This document shows, piece by piece, positions 52,464 to 61,200 of a stretch of 64,000 nt of DNA. The notes beneath the pieces are model-generated. The model saw nothing but the letters and a program-made list of their open reading frames with translations. It was not told the origin of the DNA and did no database searches. The stretch's first letter is position 1. Each line of letters starts with the position of its first letter. This stretch comes from Crocosphaera sp. (GTDB taxonomy: Bacteria > Cyanobacteriota > Cyanobacteriia > Cyanobacteriales > Microcystaceae). The DNA is taken from the NCBI GenBank assembly GCA_030065205.1, contig JASJDN010000007.1, positions 1 through 64,000 of the forward strand, written 5' to 3'. The translations under genes and the position numbers were made by a program.

Positions 52464-52519
52464 CAAAAATGTCCCAAAACCAGATATGCTAGAAAAAAAG
52501 TAACATTACGAAATGTTAC
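52464..52519 (+). repeat. 56-bp direct repeat, right copy
   Basis: Partner of 48788-48843. In this copy the end GTAACATT-ACGA-AATGTTAC (52500-52519) is a perfect eight-base inverted repeat. It ends 25 bases before the PTPS start codon and so is probably native to that gene's promoter region. Confidence 0.95.
52500..52519 (+). promoter_or_regulatory. Palindromic operator candidate upstream of the PTPS gene
   Basis: Perfect inverted repeat GTAACATT/AATGTTAC with a four-base centre, ten bases after a TATGCT hexamer (52485-52490) that could be the -10 box. Position overlaps the expected transcription start or leader. No T-run follows, so it is more like an operator than a terminator. It is not the GTA-N8-TAC pattern of NtcA. 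Confidence 0.45.
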
Positions 52520-52544
52520 AGAAGGCAATTAGTAATAATTAACT

Positions 52545-53420
52545 ATGCAATGTGTTATTAACCGTCGCGCCCAGTTTAGTGCCAGTCATCGTTACTGGTT
52601 ACCAGAATGGGACGAAAGCAAAAATCAGCAAGTTTTTGGGGCTTGTAGCCGTTTTCCAGGTCATGGCCATAACTATGTCCTCTTTGTCTCTTTGTGGGGC
52701 GAGATTGACCAATATGGCATGGTAGAAAACCTTTCTACTGTCAAACAGGTCATTAAACGGGAAGTCACCTCCCAACTGGACTACGCTTATCTCAACGATG
52801 TTTGGGAAGAGTTTAAAACCACCTTACCCACCACCGAAAACCTCGCCAGAATCATCTGGCAACGGTTAGCCCCCCATTTACCCATCGTCAAAATCCAACT
52901 ATTTGAACACCCCCAACTTTGGGCCGACTATCAAGGAAATGCCATGAAAGCGACATTAAACATTCAAACCCATTTTAGTGCAGCCCACCGTCTTGCCCGT
53001 CCAGACCTCAGTTTAGAAGAAAATACCAAAATTTACGGTAAATGCGCCCGCACCCACGGCCACGGTCATAATTACCACCTTGAGGTGTCCGTTAGTGGAG
53101 AGATTGACCCCCGAACAGGAATGTTGGTGGATTTAGTCGCATTGCAAAACATCGTAGATGAGTATGTGGTGGAACCCTTCGATCATAATTTCTTGAATAA
53201 GGATGTGCCTCACTTTGCTGAGGTGGTTCCCACTGCCGAAAATATTGCCCTTTATATTGCTCAACTCCTGCAACAACCCATCCAGGAATTAGGCGCACAA
53301 CTAGAAAAAGTTAAATTGATTGAGAGTCCCAATAATTCCTGCGAAATCTATTGTAATGCTACGGCTGAGTCTTTCAATCTACCGTCTCAACCAGAACCTC
53401 AATTGATGGCAGTTCGTTAA
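52545..53420 (+). CDS. Tandem-domain 6-pyruvoyl-tetrahydropterin synthase / QueD-like protein
   Basis: 291 residues made of two complete PTPS/QueD domains in one chain (about 1-130 and 134-280). Each has a FSA(S/A)HR start, a catalytic Cys plus zinc His set (CSRFPGHGHNY; CARTHGHGHNY) and a PT(T/A)EN(L/I)A helix. Enzymes of this fold convert 7,8-dihydroneopterin triphosphate to 6-pyruvoyl or 6-carboxy-tetrahydropterin, for pteridine or queuosine synthesis. The fusion suggests an internal heteromer. In domain 1 the spacing (CSRFPGHGH) lacks the His that domain 2 has (CARTHGHGH), so the halves may differ in specificity. Confidence 0.88.
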   Translation: MQCVINRRAQFSASHRYWLPEWDESKNQQVFGACSRFPGHGHNYVLFVSLWGEIDQYGMVENLSTVKQVIKREVTSQLDYAYLNDVWEEFKTTLPTTENLARIIWQRLAPHLPIVKIQLFEHPQLWADYQGNAMKATLNIQTHFSAAHRLARPDLSLEENTKIYGKCARTHGHGHNYHLEVSVSGEIDPRTGMLVDLVALQNIVDEYVVEPFDHNFLNKDVPHFAEVVPTAENIALYIAQLLQQPIQELGAQLEKVKLIESPNNSCEIYCNATAESFNLPSQPEPQLMAVR

Positions 53421-53622
53421 CAAATGTAACATTATTGCCTTGAGTGTAAGTTCGGGACTGAAACTATCTCTAGGGTGTTTCTTGGGGCTTTAAACTGGGA
53501 GAAGATACTTTTAAATGGTATCTGATCACAGTAGCAACAATTCAGCAGGCTATTATATAGTTTGATTGTTTAGTTGCGTTTCAAACATTCAATTCTTAGC
53601 ATTTGAGAAGGATTAAGTCAAT

Positions 53623-54039
53623 ATGGAATCTAAAGTTCAAGAACAAACCACAGCCACAAATTTAAGTTCAGAAGCCCCTGGAACCCTTACTAAAAGCTCT
53701 AGTCCTAGTATGGGAGATCAGCCTTGGCAAGAATGGTTAGACCCGGTGGTGGATATCCTCGCTAAAGTTCCCGAATATGTTAGCCAGTTTTTTAGTGAGT
53801 ATCAAAAACCCCTAACCACTCTGGGTTTGTTACTATTAGCCATTATCAGTGTCAAAATTGTCGTTGCTGTCTTAGGGGCGATCGATGATATTCCCCTATT
53901 GGCCCCCTTATTGGAAATGGTTGGTTTAGGTTATAGTGCTTGGTTTATTTGGCGTTATCTTTGGAAAGCATCCAACCGCAAAGAGTTATTAACCGAGTTT
54001 GATGCCATCAAAAATCAAGTTTTTGGTGATAACGTCTAG
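53623..54039 (+). CDS. CAAD-domain (CURT1-type) thylakoid protein
   Basis: 138 residues. A Ser/Thr-rich N-terminal tail, an amphipathic helix (WQEWLDPVVDILAKVPEYV), two membrane helices (about 65-85 and 90-112) and a C-terminal amphipathic part ending FDAIKNQVFG, the CAAD/CURT1 layout. CURT1 proteins bend thylakoid membranes at their margins; CAAD domains also occur on aminoacyl-tRNA synthetases. A GAGAAGGA site precedes the ATG. Confidence 0.88.
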   Translation: MESKVQEQTTATNLSSEAPGTLTKSSSPSMGDQPWQEWLDPVVDILAKVPEYVSQFFSEYQKPLTTLGLLLLAIISVKIVVAVLGAIDDIPLLAPLLEMVGLGYSAWFIWRYLWKASNRKELLTEFDAIKNQVFGDNV

Positions 54040-54080
54040 ATTTAACCGCATTTATACCGTTTTTTGAATCCCTCCGAACT

Positions 54081-54578
54081 TTATTGATCGGAGGATTTTT
54101 TGTCAAGATTTTTTACATAAACGCGATCGCAACGAGGGGTTTCTACCCCCTGACTCCGTTGATACTGATGCTTTTCATACAGCTTAGTCGCTTCTGTTAA
54201 ACAAGAAGCGGTTTCGATCCAAATTTGTTGATAGTTTTGAGTGATAATATCTTGTTCTAAGGTTTGTAATAAATAGGTTCCTAACCCTTTTCTTCTCACC
54301 GATGGCATTAAATACATTTTACGAATTTCTACCCCCTTATTCCCTCGATCAATGGGATAATAACCGGCGGTTCCCACTATTTTATTGTTGAGTTCAACCA
54401 CCCAAAATTGACCGCCAGCGTTGTGATAAAATTTTTCAACTTCTACCACATCAATATCGGCCCCATTGGGTTCAAAAGAAAGTCCATATTCTTCTAAAAC
54501 TGAAGCAATTAATTGAGTCACCACCTCTCGATCGCTAGGTTGCCAATTTCTAATTAAAAAACTTTGATAATTCTTCAT
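54081..54578 (-). CDS. GNAT-family N-acetyltransferase
   Basis: 165 residues. Acetyl-CoA-binding motif A is clear: IRKMYLMPSVRRKGLGTYLLQTLE with the R-R-K-G-L-G pyrophosphate loop. The YEKHQYQRSQGV end is typical. The substrate is not known. I use the ATG at 54578 rather than the in-frame TTG five codons earlier. Gene lies convergent with the CAAD gene. Confidence 0.88.
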   Translation of the reverse strand: MKNYQSFLIRNWQPSDREVVTQLIASVLEEYGLSFEPNGADIDVVEVEKFYHNAGGQFWVVELNNKIVGTAGYYPIDRGNKGVEIRKMYLMPSVRRKGLGTYLLQTLEQDIITQNYQQIWIETASCLTEATKLYEKHQYQRSQGVETPRCDRVYVKNLDKKSSDQ

Positions 54579-54645
54579 GGTTATTGATCCCAAAAGTTGT
54601 CATTCTGAGAAACGAGAAATCTCATCATAATACTTAGTAGGTTAC

Positions 54646-54999
54646 CTAATTTTCTCGTCTACTAGAAGAAAGTCCCAAAAAACGACTCATAAATCTAAAC
54701 CAACTTTTAAAGCCAAATGTAACTAGAAATAACCCACCAATTAACCCCACTTCTTCAATGATAACTTGAATAGTATTTAAAATAGGAGACGCTTCGTAGT
54801 TAATAAATTCATCAGACCAGTCAAAGGCAAACCCGATTAACATAAAAACAAATCCTGCAATAATCAGATTCCATCGATTACCCGCTACCGAGGGGTATTT
54901 TTCTGCCCCATCTACTAAAGTCAAAAGTAAAAAAATCATGCCAATAACTTTTAATCCTTCCAAAAAAATATCAAGAAAACTAACTTCTGTCAAAAACAC
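54646..54999 (-). CDS. Small membrane protein of unknown function
   Basis: 117 residues with three hydrophobic stretches (about 12-29, 42-60 and 80-100) and a basic C-terminus. A full AAGGAG site stands seven bases before a GTG start codon at 54999, which fixes this start. I do not recognise the family. It is 52 bases upstream of the acetyltransferase gene on the same strand. Confidence 0.6.
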   Translation of the reverse strand: MFLTEVSFLDIFLEGLKVIGMIFLLLTLVDGAEKYPSVAGNRWNLIIAGFVFMLIGFAFDWSDEFINYEASPILNTIQVIIEEVGLIGGLFLVTFGFKSWFRFMSRFLGLSSSRREN

Positions 55000-55244
55000 G
55001 ATTTTACTCCTTAAAGTATTCCATCTTATCTAGTTTATCTCTAATTTTTAAATCTTAGAGACTGTTGCTTGAAAAAAACATTAAGTAGTGGATTGTTTCA
55101 ACTAAAATGGTGGGTTACGACAGATTCTTATATATCTGTAATCATCTAAATTCTAGCCGTCTAACCCACCCTACAATTACCTTGAAATTCACTTTACACT
55201 CAGTCTTTTAAGGATAGCTTAACCACTTGATAATCAAACGAATG

Positions 55245-56591
55245 TTACTCCAAATCAAGTTGTTTAATTGCTGCTTGAGTTTTAACTTTGAGGGGTTCTG
55301 AAGAGGCATTCTCTTGTGCTTTTTGCAATAAATCTTTCGCTGCAGTAGAATCTCCTTGTTTATGGCGAATTAAAGCTTTATTAAATAAAGCATCGAAATA
55401 GGTAGAATTTTGGGTTAATATACCATCATAAATAGATTCTGCTGCTTGAGTTTCTCCCATTCTTTCGTACAATTGGGCTAACTGAATTTTATTCTCTAAA
55501 TTATTAGGTTTCTGCTGGATAATTTTCTTTAAAAGATCAATGGCCTGTTGTGATTGTTCTTGGTTAAGGTAATAATTGACTAAAGTTAATGCACTTTGGG
55601 TATCATTCGGATTATTTTCTATGGTTGTTTCTAATTCTTGAATAGATTCTTGAACCATTTGATTATCATATTTATTATCTGATAACCCATTTAACACAAA
55701 TAAACTGATTCCTGCTAACCCGAATAAAGTACCCACAATTCCCACTAAAGGCCAAACAATTTTGGGAGAAGGAGATAACCAGTATTGTAATGAAGAAACA
55801 TCTAGTTTCAGAGAATTATCTAAAGATTGATGATGACGGGATAAAAAAGAATCTTTTTGTAACTCAGAAACAATCCACAAAAAAGCGGCCGCTGAACCAT
55901 TCACTTCAAAATAATATTCGTCATTTTTAGAAACAATAGGAATCCCTGAATAAAATCTTTGATATTTCGCGTTTGCTGCTTCTAAACGAGTAGTTAAAAA
56001 TTGTAAATTCTCTTCAATTTGTAACCGAGTCATAGACCCAGAAGGAAGGCGGTCGCATTGTGTAATAATAAGAGCAAATCCATAGTCAATGGCTTTTTCA
56101 TCCACTAAAATAGCGATGGCCATTACTTGTTTAACTAATCCTTCTAATTCTTCAATATAAGTCGGGTCTTTAACTAATTTTTCCCCATTAATAAAGACAC
56201 AACAACTATGAGAAGAAAGAACTAAGTCTTGAAAATCAGGATGGGTAAAATCACAATATTCTCCTGGAATATCTGACCAACTAAAATCACAAAGGGTTTT
56301 GACTTTGTTGTGATTTTTTTGTTTTAAAATAAAATCAAAGTTAGTCATTTTTAGTGTGGGGGGAGGGTAAGAACCCGTTCGTTTAACGTAGTCAAGAATA
56401 GAATCGAGTGTCTTTTTATCGTCTCCATTTTCACAATCAAACCAAATTTTTTGATGATCTTGCTCTTGAGAAACTTGATTCATTTCTGCGTAGCTACCGG
56501 CCAAAAATACAGTTTTTCCCACGCCACGGCGACCGATACTCAGCAAATTGAAATGGGGATATTCAGAGGAAGATGGTGATAAAAAATTCAT
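55245..56591 (-). CDS. G-domain / single TM / TPR protein
   Basis: 448 residues. N-terminal P-loop GTPase-like domain (1-250): G1 GRRGVGKT at residues 20-27, G3-like SDIPGEY near 107, and TQCDRLPSG near 180 in the place of NKxD. One membrane helix (about 279-303), then three or four TPR units (about 320-440). The G domain should face the cytoplasm and the TPR part the periplasm or lumen. It is the last gene of a three-gene minus-strand set with nSTAND1 and receptor genes, 135 bases after the nSTAND1 gene. Confidence 0.8.
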   Translation of the reverse strand: MNFLSPSSSEYPHFNLLSIGRRGVGKTVFLAGSYAEMNQVSQEQDHQKIWFDCENGDDKKTLDSILDYVKRTGSYPPPTLKMTNFDFILKQKNHNKVKTLCDFSWSDIPGEYCDFTHPDFQDLVLSSHSCCVFINGEKLVKDPTYIEELEGLVKQVMAIAILVDEKAIDYGFALIITQCDRLPSGSMTRLQIEENLQFLTTRLEAANAKYQRFYSGIPIVSKNDEYYFEVNGSAAAFLWIVSELQKDSFLSRHHQSLDNSLKLDVSSLQYWLSPSPKIVWPLVGIVGTLFGLAGISLFVLNGLSDNKYDNQMVQESIQELETTIENNPNDTQSALTLVNYYLNQEQSQQAIDLLKKIIQQKPNNLENKIQLAQLYERMGETQAAESIYDGILTQNSTYFDALFNKALIRHKQGDSTAAKDLLQKAQENASSEPLKVKTQAAIKQLDLE

Positions 56592-56726
56592 AATTTATAA
56601 TTAATTGTAATTGTTACAAAACCAAAGTTATTAGCTTTATTTGAGTTAAAAGAAACGGTATTTAATAAAAACTAGGAAATCAGATAGTATGGATAAAAAG
56701 CTTTTTAGAAATGTCATAAATCACTA

Positions 56727-58985
56727 TTAACAAGTGGGTTTTATTTTAGGATCTGAAGTTTTATCCTTGATTAATTTTTCAATAAATTTTTGGTTAGTGG
56801 ATTCGTCAATTTCCCATTCCTGTTGTTGATTGTTCCATTTTCCTTTATAAATAGCATATTGCCAGAAACAGGCTTGTTTGAGAACGATAGGATCAAGATT
56901 TTTGGCTTGAATTAAATTAGTACCTAAAAGGTTAGTATTGGTCAAATTAGCGGATAAAAGATTAGCTTCTACTAAATTAGCTGAGGATAAGTTAGAATTA
57001 GAAAGATTCGCAAACATAAGATTACTAAAGGATAAATTAGCACCAGAAAGATTACTAAAACTCAGATTGGTTTGAGAAAGGTTACTATCTTCTAAGTTAG
57101 TGAAAGATAAACTAGATTGTGATAAATTAGCCCATGATAAATTGGCAAAGTTCAAAGAAGCAAAGGTTAAATTGGATTGAAATAGATTAGCTTTGGTTAA
57201 ATTAGCTTGAACTAAATTCGTTAAACGTAAATTACTTTGGGATAGGTTTGATTCAATTAGACGACTATTGGTTAAATTAGCATTTTTGAAGTTGCTGTTA
57301 CTTAAATCTGATTTGAACAGGTTGGCATTTTCAAGATTACTCCCAGAAAAATCCATATTACTAAGGTTAGTTTTAGACAAATTAATATTCTTAAGGTAAG
57401 TCGATGTTAAAGGGACTCTTTGCAAATTAATTCCCCAAAAGTTGAGGGTTTCTAAAGCATCCTTACGACGAATATCATAGGGATTATTGGTTACAACTTC
57501 AAGGGTTTGCCATGCTTTTTGAATGTCCCAATGACGGTAGGAAAAAGCCCCTAATGACACAACTAGAGTCAAGGGTAAAATACCATATAAAAGGGTTTTT
57601 CGGGATTGTTTTTTAGAACTTTGGCGAGTAAATTCTTGAGCTAAAGGAGAAAAATAGATTTTATTCTGCTTTAAATCTTGGACAAGTTTTAGCTGTTTCC
57701 TGGTCAATAAATACTGGGTGTCTCTTTGGGACATTTGCCATTTTTGAGCCATTTCTTCCAGAGTTTTTTGTTGCTTCAAGCAATAGTGACGTTGCTCTAA
57801 CCACTGTTTCAATAAGACCCAATGTTGTGTAATAATCGCATGAGATAATCTCAGTAAAATTTCTCGATTGCTTAGGGTATCTCGTTCTTCTATTTCAATG
57901 AAACCAGCTTGCTTGAATTTATTAAGAACTAGAGGAAAATCCCGTAAGTTTTCTAATTTTCGTTGAGGCACTAAATGACAAATATTACCCATTTCTTCAT
58001 GGGTTTGAATCAGATTTAAAAATAGTGTTTTAGCTGTTTTTTGTTGTATTCTATTTAGTTGATAAAAGGTTTGATTTCCTTGTTGATCTAAAATTCTGCT
58101 AACGTTTCCTAACTGTTTATAAGTGGCTAACGTTAACCGAAAATTTTTACGCAAGCGAAAAATTTGCCAAAGAGAATATTGTAGTAAAGGGAGGTTTCCA
58201 CTTAAATTTTGAGTATCTTTGAGTAATTGTTCAACTAATTGGGATTCAAGTTCGAGGTTGACTTCTTGAGCCGGCAATGTAATAGCGTCATAACGTTCTT
58301 GATAATTAAGGGGAGAAATAAAAATAAAATTATCTTGAATTTTTTGGCCCATTTCTTTCGGGTTTTGTTCAAGACAATAACTCAAAAATTCTTCATTAAT
58401 AATTGTAATAATCGTTAATTGATGAGGATGTCTCTCTAAGGCAGTCAGTAAAGCAGTTAAAAAATGCCACCTTTCTTGAGCATTTTGACAGAAGGTAAAA
58501 ATTTCTTCAAAGTTATCAATGGCTAAAAGCAACTTAGGAGTAGAAACCTTGTCTAAAAAATTAGAGAAACCTTCGGGACTTTGTTCTAAACAAAATTGAA
58601 TTTCGGCTATTTTTTCAGCTTTTTGTAATGGGGATAAATGGCTCTCAACAAAAGCCATAGCTAGACTTTTTAAGGGGTGTTTACTCGGTTGCATGACTTT
58701 AACATCCCATTGTCCAGAAGCCTCCAAATGATGCAATAAACCCGCCTGAAGTAAGGAAGACTTGCCAGTACCCAAAGCACCCACCAAAGCTAAAAAATTA
58801 TGCTCATGAAGATGATTTAAGAGTTGGTGAGTTAAGGTATCTCGACCAAAGAAAAAGTTCTGATCATTACCATTATTCTCAAAAGATTTGAGGCCAATGT
58901 AGGGACAAACAGAATTTTCAACTGACGAAGAATAAGAACGAGAGTCAGACTTGAGACTATTAGAAAAAATGGGTTTTGGAGACAT
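56727..58985 (-). CDS. nSTAND1-type NTPase / single TM / pentapeptide-repeat protein
   Basis: About 752 residues. N-terminal nSTAND1 entry motif CPYIGLKSFE and FFFGRD, Walker A GALGTGKSS near residue 75, Walker B LLLAIDNFEEIF near 160 and the LPLLQYSLWQIF helix. A membrane helix (about 465-485) precedes about 35 pentapeptide units (about 510-710) of the N(L)S/T type. Same layout as its neighbour: cytoplasmic NTPase, one helix, repeat domain outside. I use ATG 58985; the frame opens six codons earlier with TTG. Not related at DNA level to the NACHT gene's pentapeptides. Confidence 0.83.
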   Translation of the reverse strand: MSPKPIFSNSLKSDSRSYSSSVENSVCPYIGLKSFENNGNDQNFFFGRDTLTHQLLNHLHEHNFLALVGALGTGKSSLLQAGLLHHLEASGQWDVKVMQPSKHPLKSLAMAFVESHLSPLQKAEKIAEIQFCLEQSPEGFSNFLDKVSTPKLLLAIDNFEEIFTFCQNAQERWHFLTALLTALERHPHQLTIITIINEEFLSYCLEQNPKEMGQKIQDNFIFISPLNYQERYDAITLPAQEVNLELESQLVEQLLKDTQNLSGNLPLLQYSLWQIFRLRKNFRLTLATYKQLGNVSRILDQQGNQTFYQLNRIQQKTAKTLFLNLIQTHEEMGNICHLVPQRKLENLRDFPLVLNKFKQAGFIEIEERDTLSNREILLRLSHAIITQHWVLLKQWLEQRHYCLKQQKTLEEMAQKWQMSQRDTQYLLTRKQLKLVQDLKQNKIYFSPLAQEFTRQSSKKQSRKTLLYGILPLTLVVSLGAFSYRHWDIQKAWQTLEVVTNNPYDIRRKDALETLNFWGINLQRVPLTSTYLKNINLSKTNLSNMDFSGSNLENANLFKSDLSNSNFKNANLTNSRLIESNLSQSNLRLTNLVQANLTKANLFQSNLTFASLNFANLSWANLSQSSLSFTNLEDSNLSQTNLSFSNLSGANLSFSNLMFANLSNSNLSSANLVEANLLSANLTNTNLLGTNLIQAKNLDPIVLKQACFWQYAIYKGKWNNQQQEWEIDESTNQKFIEKLIKDKTSDPKIKPTC

Positions 58986-59205
58986 TATATTCAAAAGATC
59001 CAAAGTAAAATAGAGTAAATTCCATCAATTTTATAGGTTTGATAGATGGTTACGCTCTCACCTTAAGTGAACCTTGGTTGAGATGTTCTTTAAATTCTCA
59101 TAATTGTAGCATTAAAAGCTTATTTTGACATCTCTTAGTAGAAAGTTAGAAGTCAGAAGTTTAATTTTTAGCAATCTTTGAGAACTTATGGAGACATTTG
59201 ATTAA

Positions 59206-60624
59206 TTAATTGTTACTAAACGAGGGAACGATATCAAACTCATAACCAAATTCAGAAAGATTATTTTCTTTGATAACGACTAATTGAACTGCTTGATTAC
59301 GATCGCCTGATGGTAAAAAATTCACAGAACCGGAGGCTCCTTGAAAGGAAAAATCGGCTTGAGATAAGGTCTTTTGTAAGCTTTGGCGTGTGGGATTTGA
59401 TGTTTTTTCTAATCCATTAATAAAGGCTAATGTGGCATCATAAGCTAAGGCGGTACGCCAGTTAATTTCTCCTCCCCAGAGTTTGGTAGCACTCTGAACA
59501 AAAGGCTCATTTTGATGGGCTGAAATATGCCAAGGAATGGCTAAAACCATACCCACAGCATCAGCACTTCCTTGTCTTAAAAGTTCGATATTGTAGGCAT
59601 CATCTCCTCCTAATAAAGCCAATTCGCTCCCATTAGCTTCAATGACTTTTAAAGCTTGTTCAAGAGTATCTGTACTCAGGGCTAACATTAACACTTCGGC
59701 CCCTTGATTTTTCGCTTGTTGCCAATCATTACGGGGGTTAAAATTGGGACTAGATAAATCAAATTCCCAAACAACTTCTCCGCCATCACTCGATAAACTT
59801 TTGGTGAATTCATCTTTAAGAGATTGGCTATAATTGCTCTGTGAATTAAAAAAAACGACTGCTTTTTTTTTGCCCAACGCGTTCATCATATACCGAGAAA
59901 GCGTACTTCCAGCAAATCGATCACTGGGAACGGTTCTAAAGATATAATCACCAAAATACGATAATTCTACTGAGGTACTAATCGGAGAAATAGCGACTAA
60001 TTTTTGAGATTGATAGATTTCCCCTGATGCCAAGGTAACATCACTACTCCAGTGGCCAATAACACCTAAAATATCTGGATTCTTCCCTAATTCCTGAGCT
60101 ATTTCTTTAGCCATTTTAGGACTATTATTATCATTAGCAATAAAAATTTTCAAAGGAATACCTTTAATCCCTCCTGTTTGATTAATTTCTTGTTGCGCTT
60201 GGGCCACACCTCGCAGAATTTCTTTCGCTCCATCAGGGTTGGTTTTAATGGGAGCAACCACCGCAAGATTATAGGATTTATTGTTACCAATTTTGGCATT
60301 ATTCAGATAAATTAAAGCTTCTGGATCATTCGGGTAAGTTTCTAAGGATTGGGTTAATTCTTGTATCGCTTTTTGATAGTCTTGTTCGGCTATTGCTTGG
60401 GCTGCTATTTGTTTTTTTTCAGATCCTTTTTCTCTGATTAATGGGTTTTCTCCTTGACTAATGTTAAGGGTCAATGTTTGGGAAATACTGGAATTATTGC
60501 TGGTTTGGGATAGATTATTGTCATGGGTATTTCTAAACCATGTAATAATTAATCCTATGGCACTAAATAGGATCAATCCACAAAGTAGTAAGATTAAACG
60601 TTTAATTAATTTTCGTTGAGACAT
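59206..60624 (-). CDS. Membrane-anchored periplasmic-binding-type receptor with TPR
   Basis: 472 residues. An N-terminal basic stretch and one hydrophobic helix (about 8-29) anchor the protein. A single TPR (about 70-105, QAIAEQDYQKAIQELTQSLETYP pattern in part) follows. The rest is a type I periplasmic binding fold of the Leu/Ile/Val-ABC receptor class (NLAVVAPIKTNPDGAKEI, IGHWSSDVTLASGEIY, GDYIFRTVPSDRFAG). Ligand unknown. No ABC permease or ATPase lies beside it, so it is more likely a sensor than a transporter part. Confidence 0.85.
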   Translation of the reverse strand: MSQRKLIKRLILLLCGLILFSAIGLIITWFRNTHDNNLSQTSNNSSISQTLTLNISQGENPLIREKGSEKKQIAAQAIAEQDYQKAIQELTQSLETYPNDPEALIYLNNAKIGNNKSYNLAVVAPIKTNPDGAKEILRGVAQAQQEINQTGGIKGIPLKIFIANDNNSPKMAKEIAQELGKNPDILGVIGHWSSDVTLASGEIYQSQKLVAISPISTSVELSYFGDYIFRTVPSDRFAGSTLSRYMMNALGKKKAVVFFNSQSNYSQSLKDEFTKSLSSDGGEVVWEFDLSSPNFNPRNDWQQAKNQGAEVLMLALSTDTLEQALKVIEANGSELALLGGDDAYNIELLRQGSADAVGMVLAIPWHISAHQNEPFVQSATKLWGGEINWRTALAYDATLAFINGLEKTSNPTRQSLQKTLSQADFSFQGASGSVNFLPSGDRNQAVQLVVIKENNLSEFGYEFDIVPSFSNN

Positions 60625-61200
60625 ACTGGTAAAATAGAGATATAAAATTGAACAACTTTAACCCTAATTCACTAATTAGAGATTGGATTAAGAAAAAGAA
60701 TAGGAAAGCAAACAGTGTTTTGAAATAATAGGTTGATAAAGAAAAAATAATAATATTTTCAACCTTTATATATAATTGAAATCAACCGAAAATTGATAGT
60801 TAAGGAATCAATGAAACGGAATAAAATGGAAGAGAACTAATGTGACAGGAACTTTCCTCTAAGGTAATTAAACGACGATAGTCCCCTGACTAACCATTGT
60901 CTTGAGTGCGTCTTATATTCGCCATGCAATGACGAATTACAGCAGTTTTCATATCAATAGACTAACGATGAAAATAAAAATTCTTCCCACACTCCCCACC
61001 CTCCCCTTAACCAGAATATTGATACACCTAATTGAAAACTGCTATAGGCACTCGCTTTCTGTCATTAACATACTATCATAGTAAAATAATCTACATTACC
61101 ATTGTCGAGAAGTTCCCTATGACTATTATCTAATTGACAAAGTTTCTCTAATATTACAGGTATGGGGAATGATAAAAGGCTATTTATTATCTGATTTTTT
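60625..61200. other. Intergenic region between divergent receptor and Roadblock/V4R genes
   Basis: A 576-bp AT-rich gap likely holding two divergent promoters. It contains the imperfect palindrome described at 60941-61043. I see no other gene, tRNA or RNA. Confidence 0.6.
60941..61043. repeat. Imperfect long palindrome (MITE-like)
   Basis: AGCAGTTTTC (60941-60950) pairs with GAAAACTGCT (61034-61043), and inner ATATCAATA pairs with TATTGATA, the right arm having an eight-base insert. The centre holds a CT-rich run. A short palindrome of this kind without a gene is typical of miniature inverted-repeat elements. Confidence 0.65.

Noticed and set aside
59206-60624. Branched-chain amino acid ABC transporter substrate-binding subunit.
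   Set aside because: Fold matches, but there is an uncleaved anchor helix, an added TPR and no transporter genes; a receptor role is a better reading.
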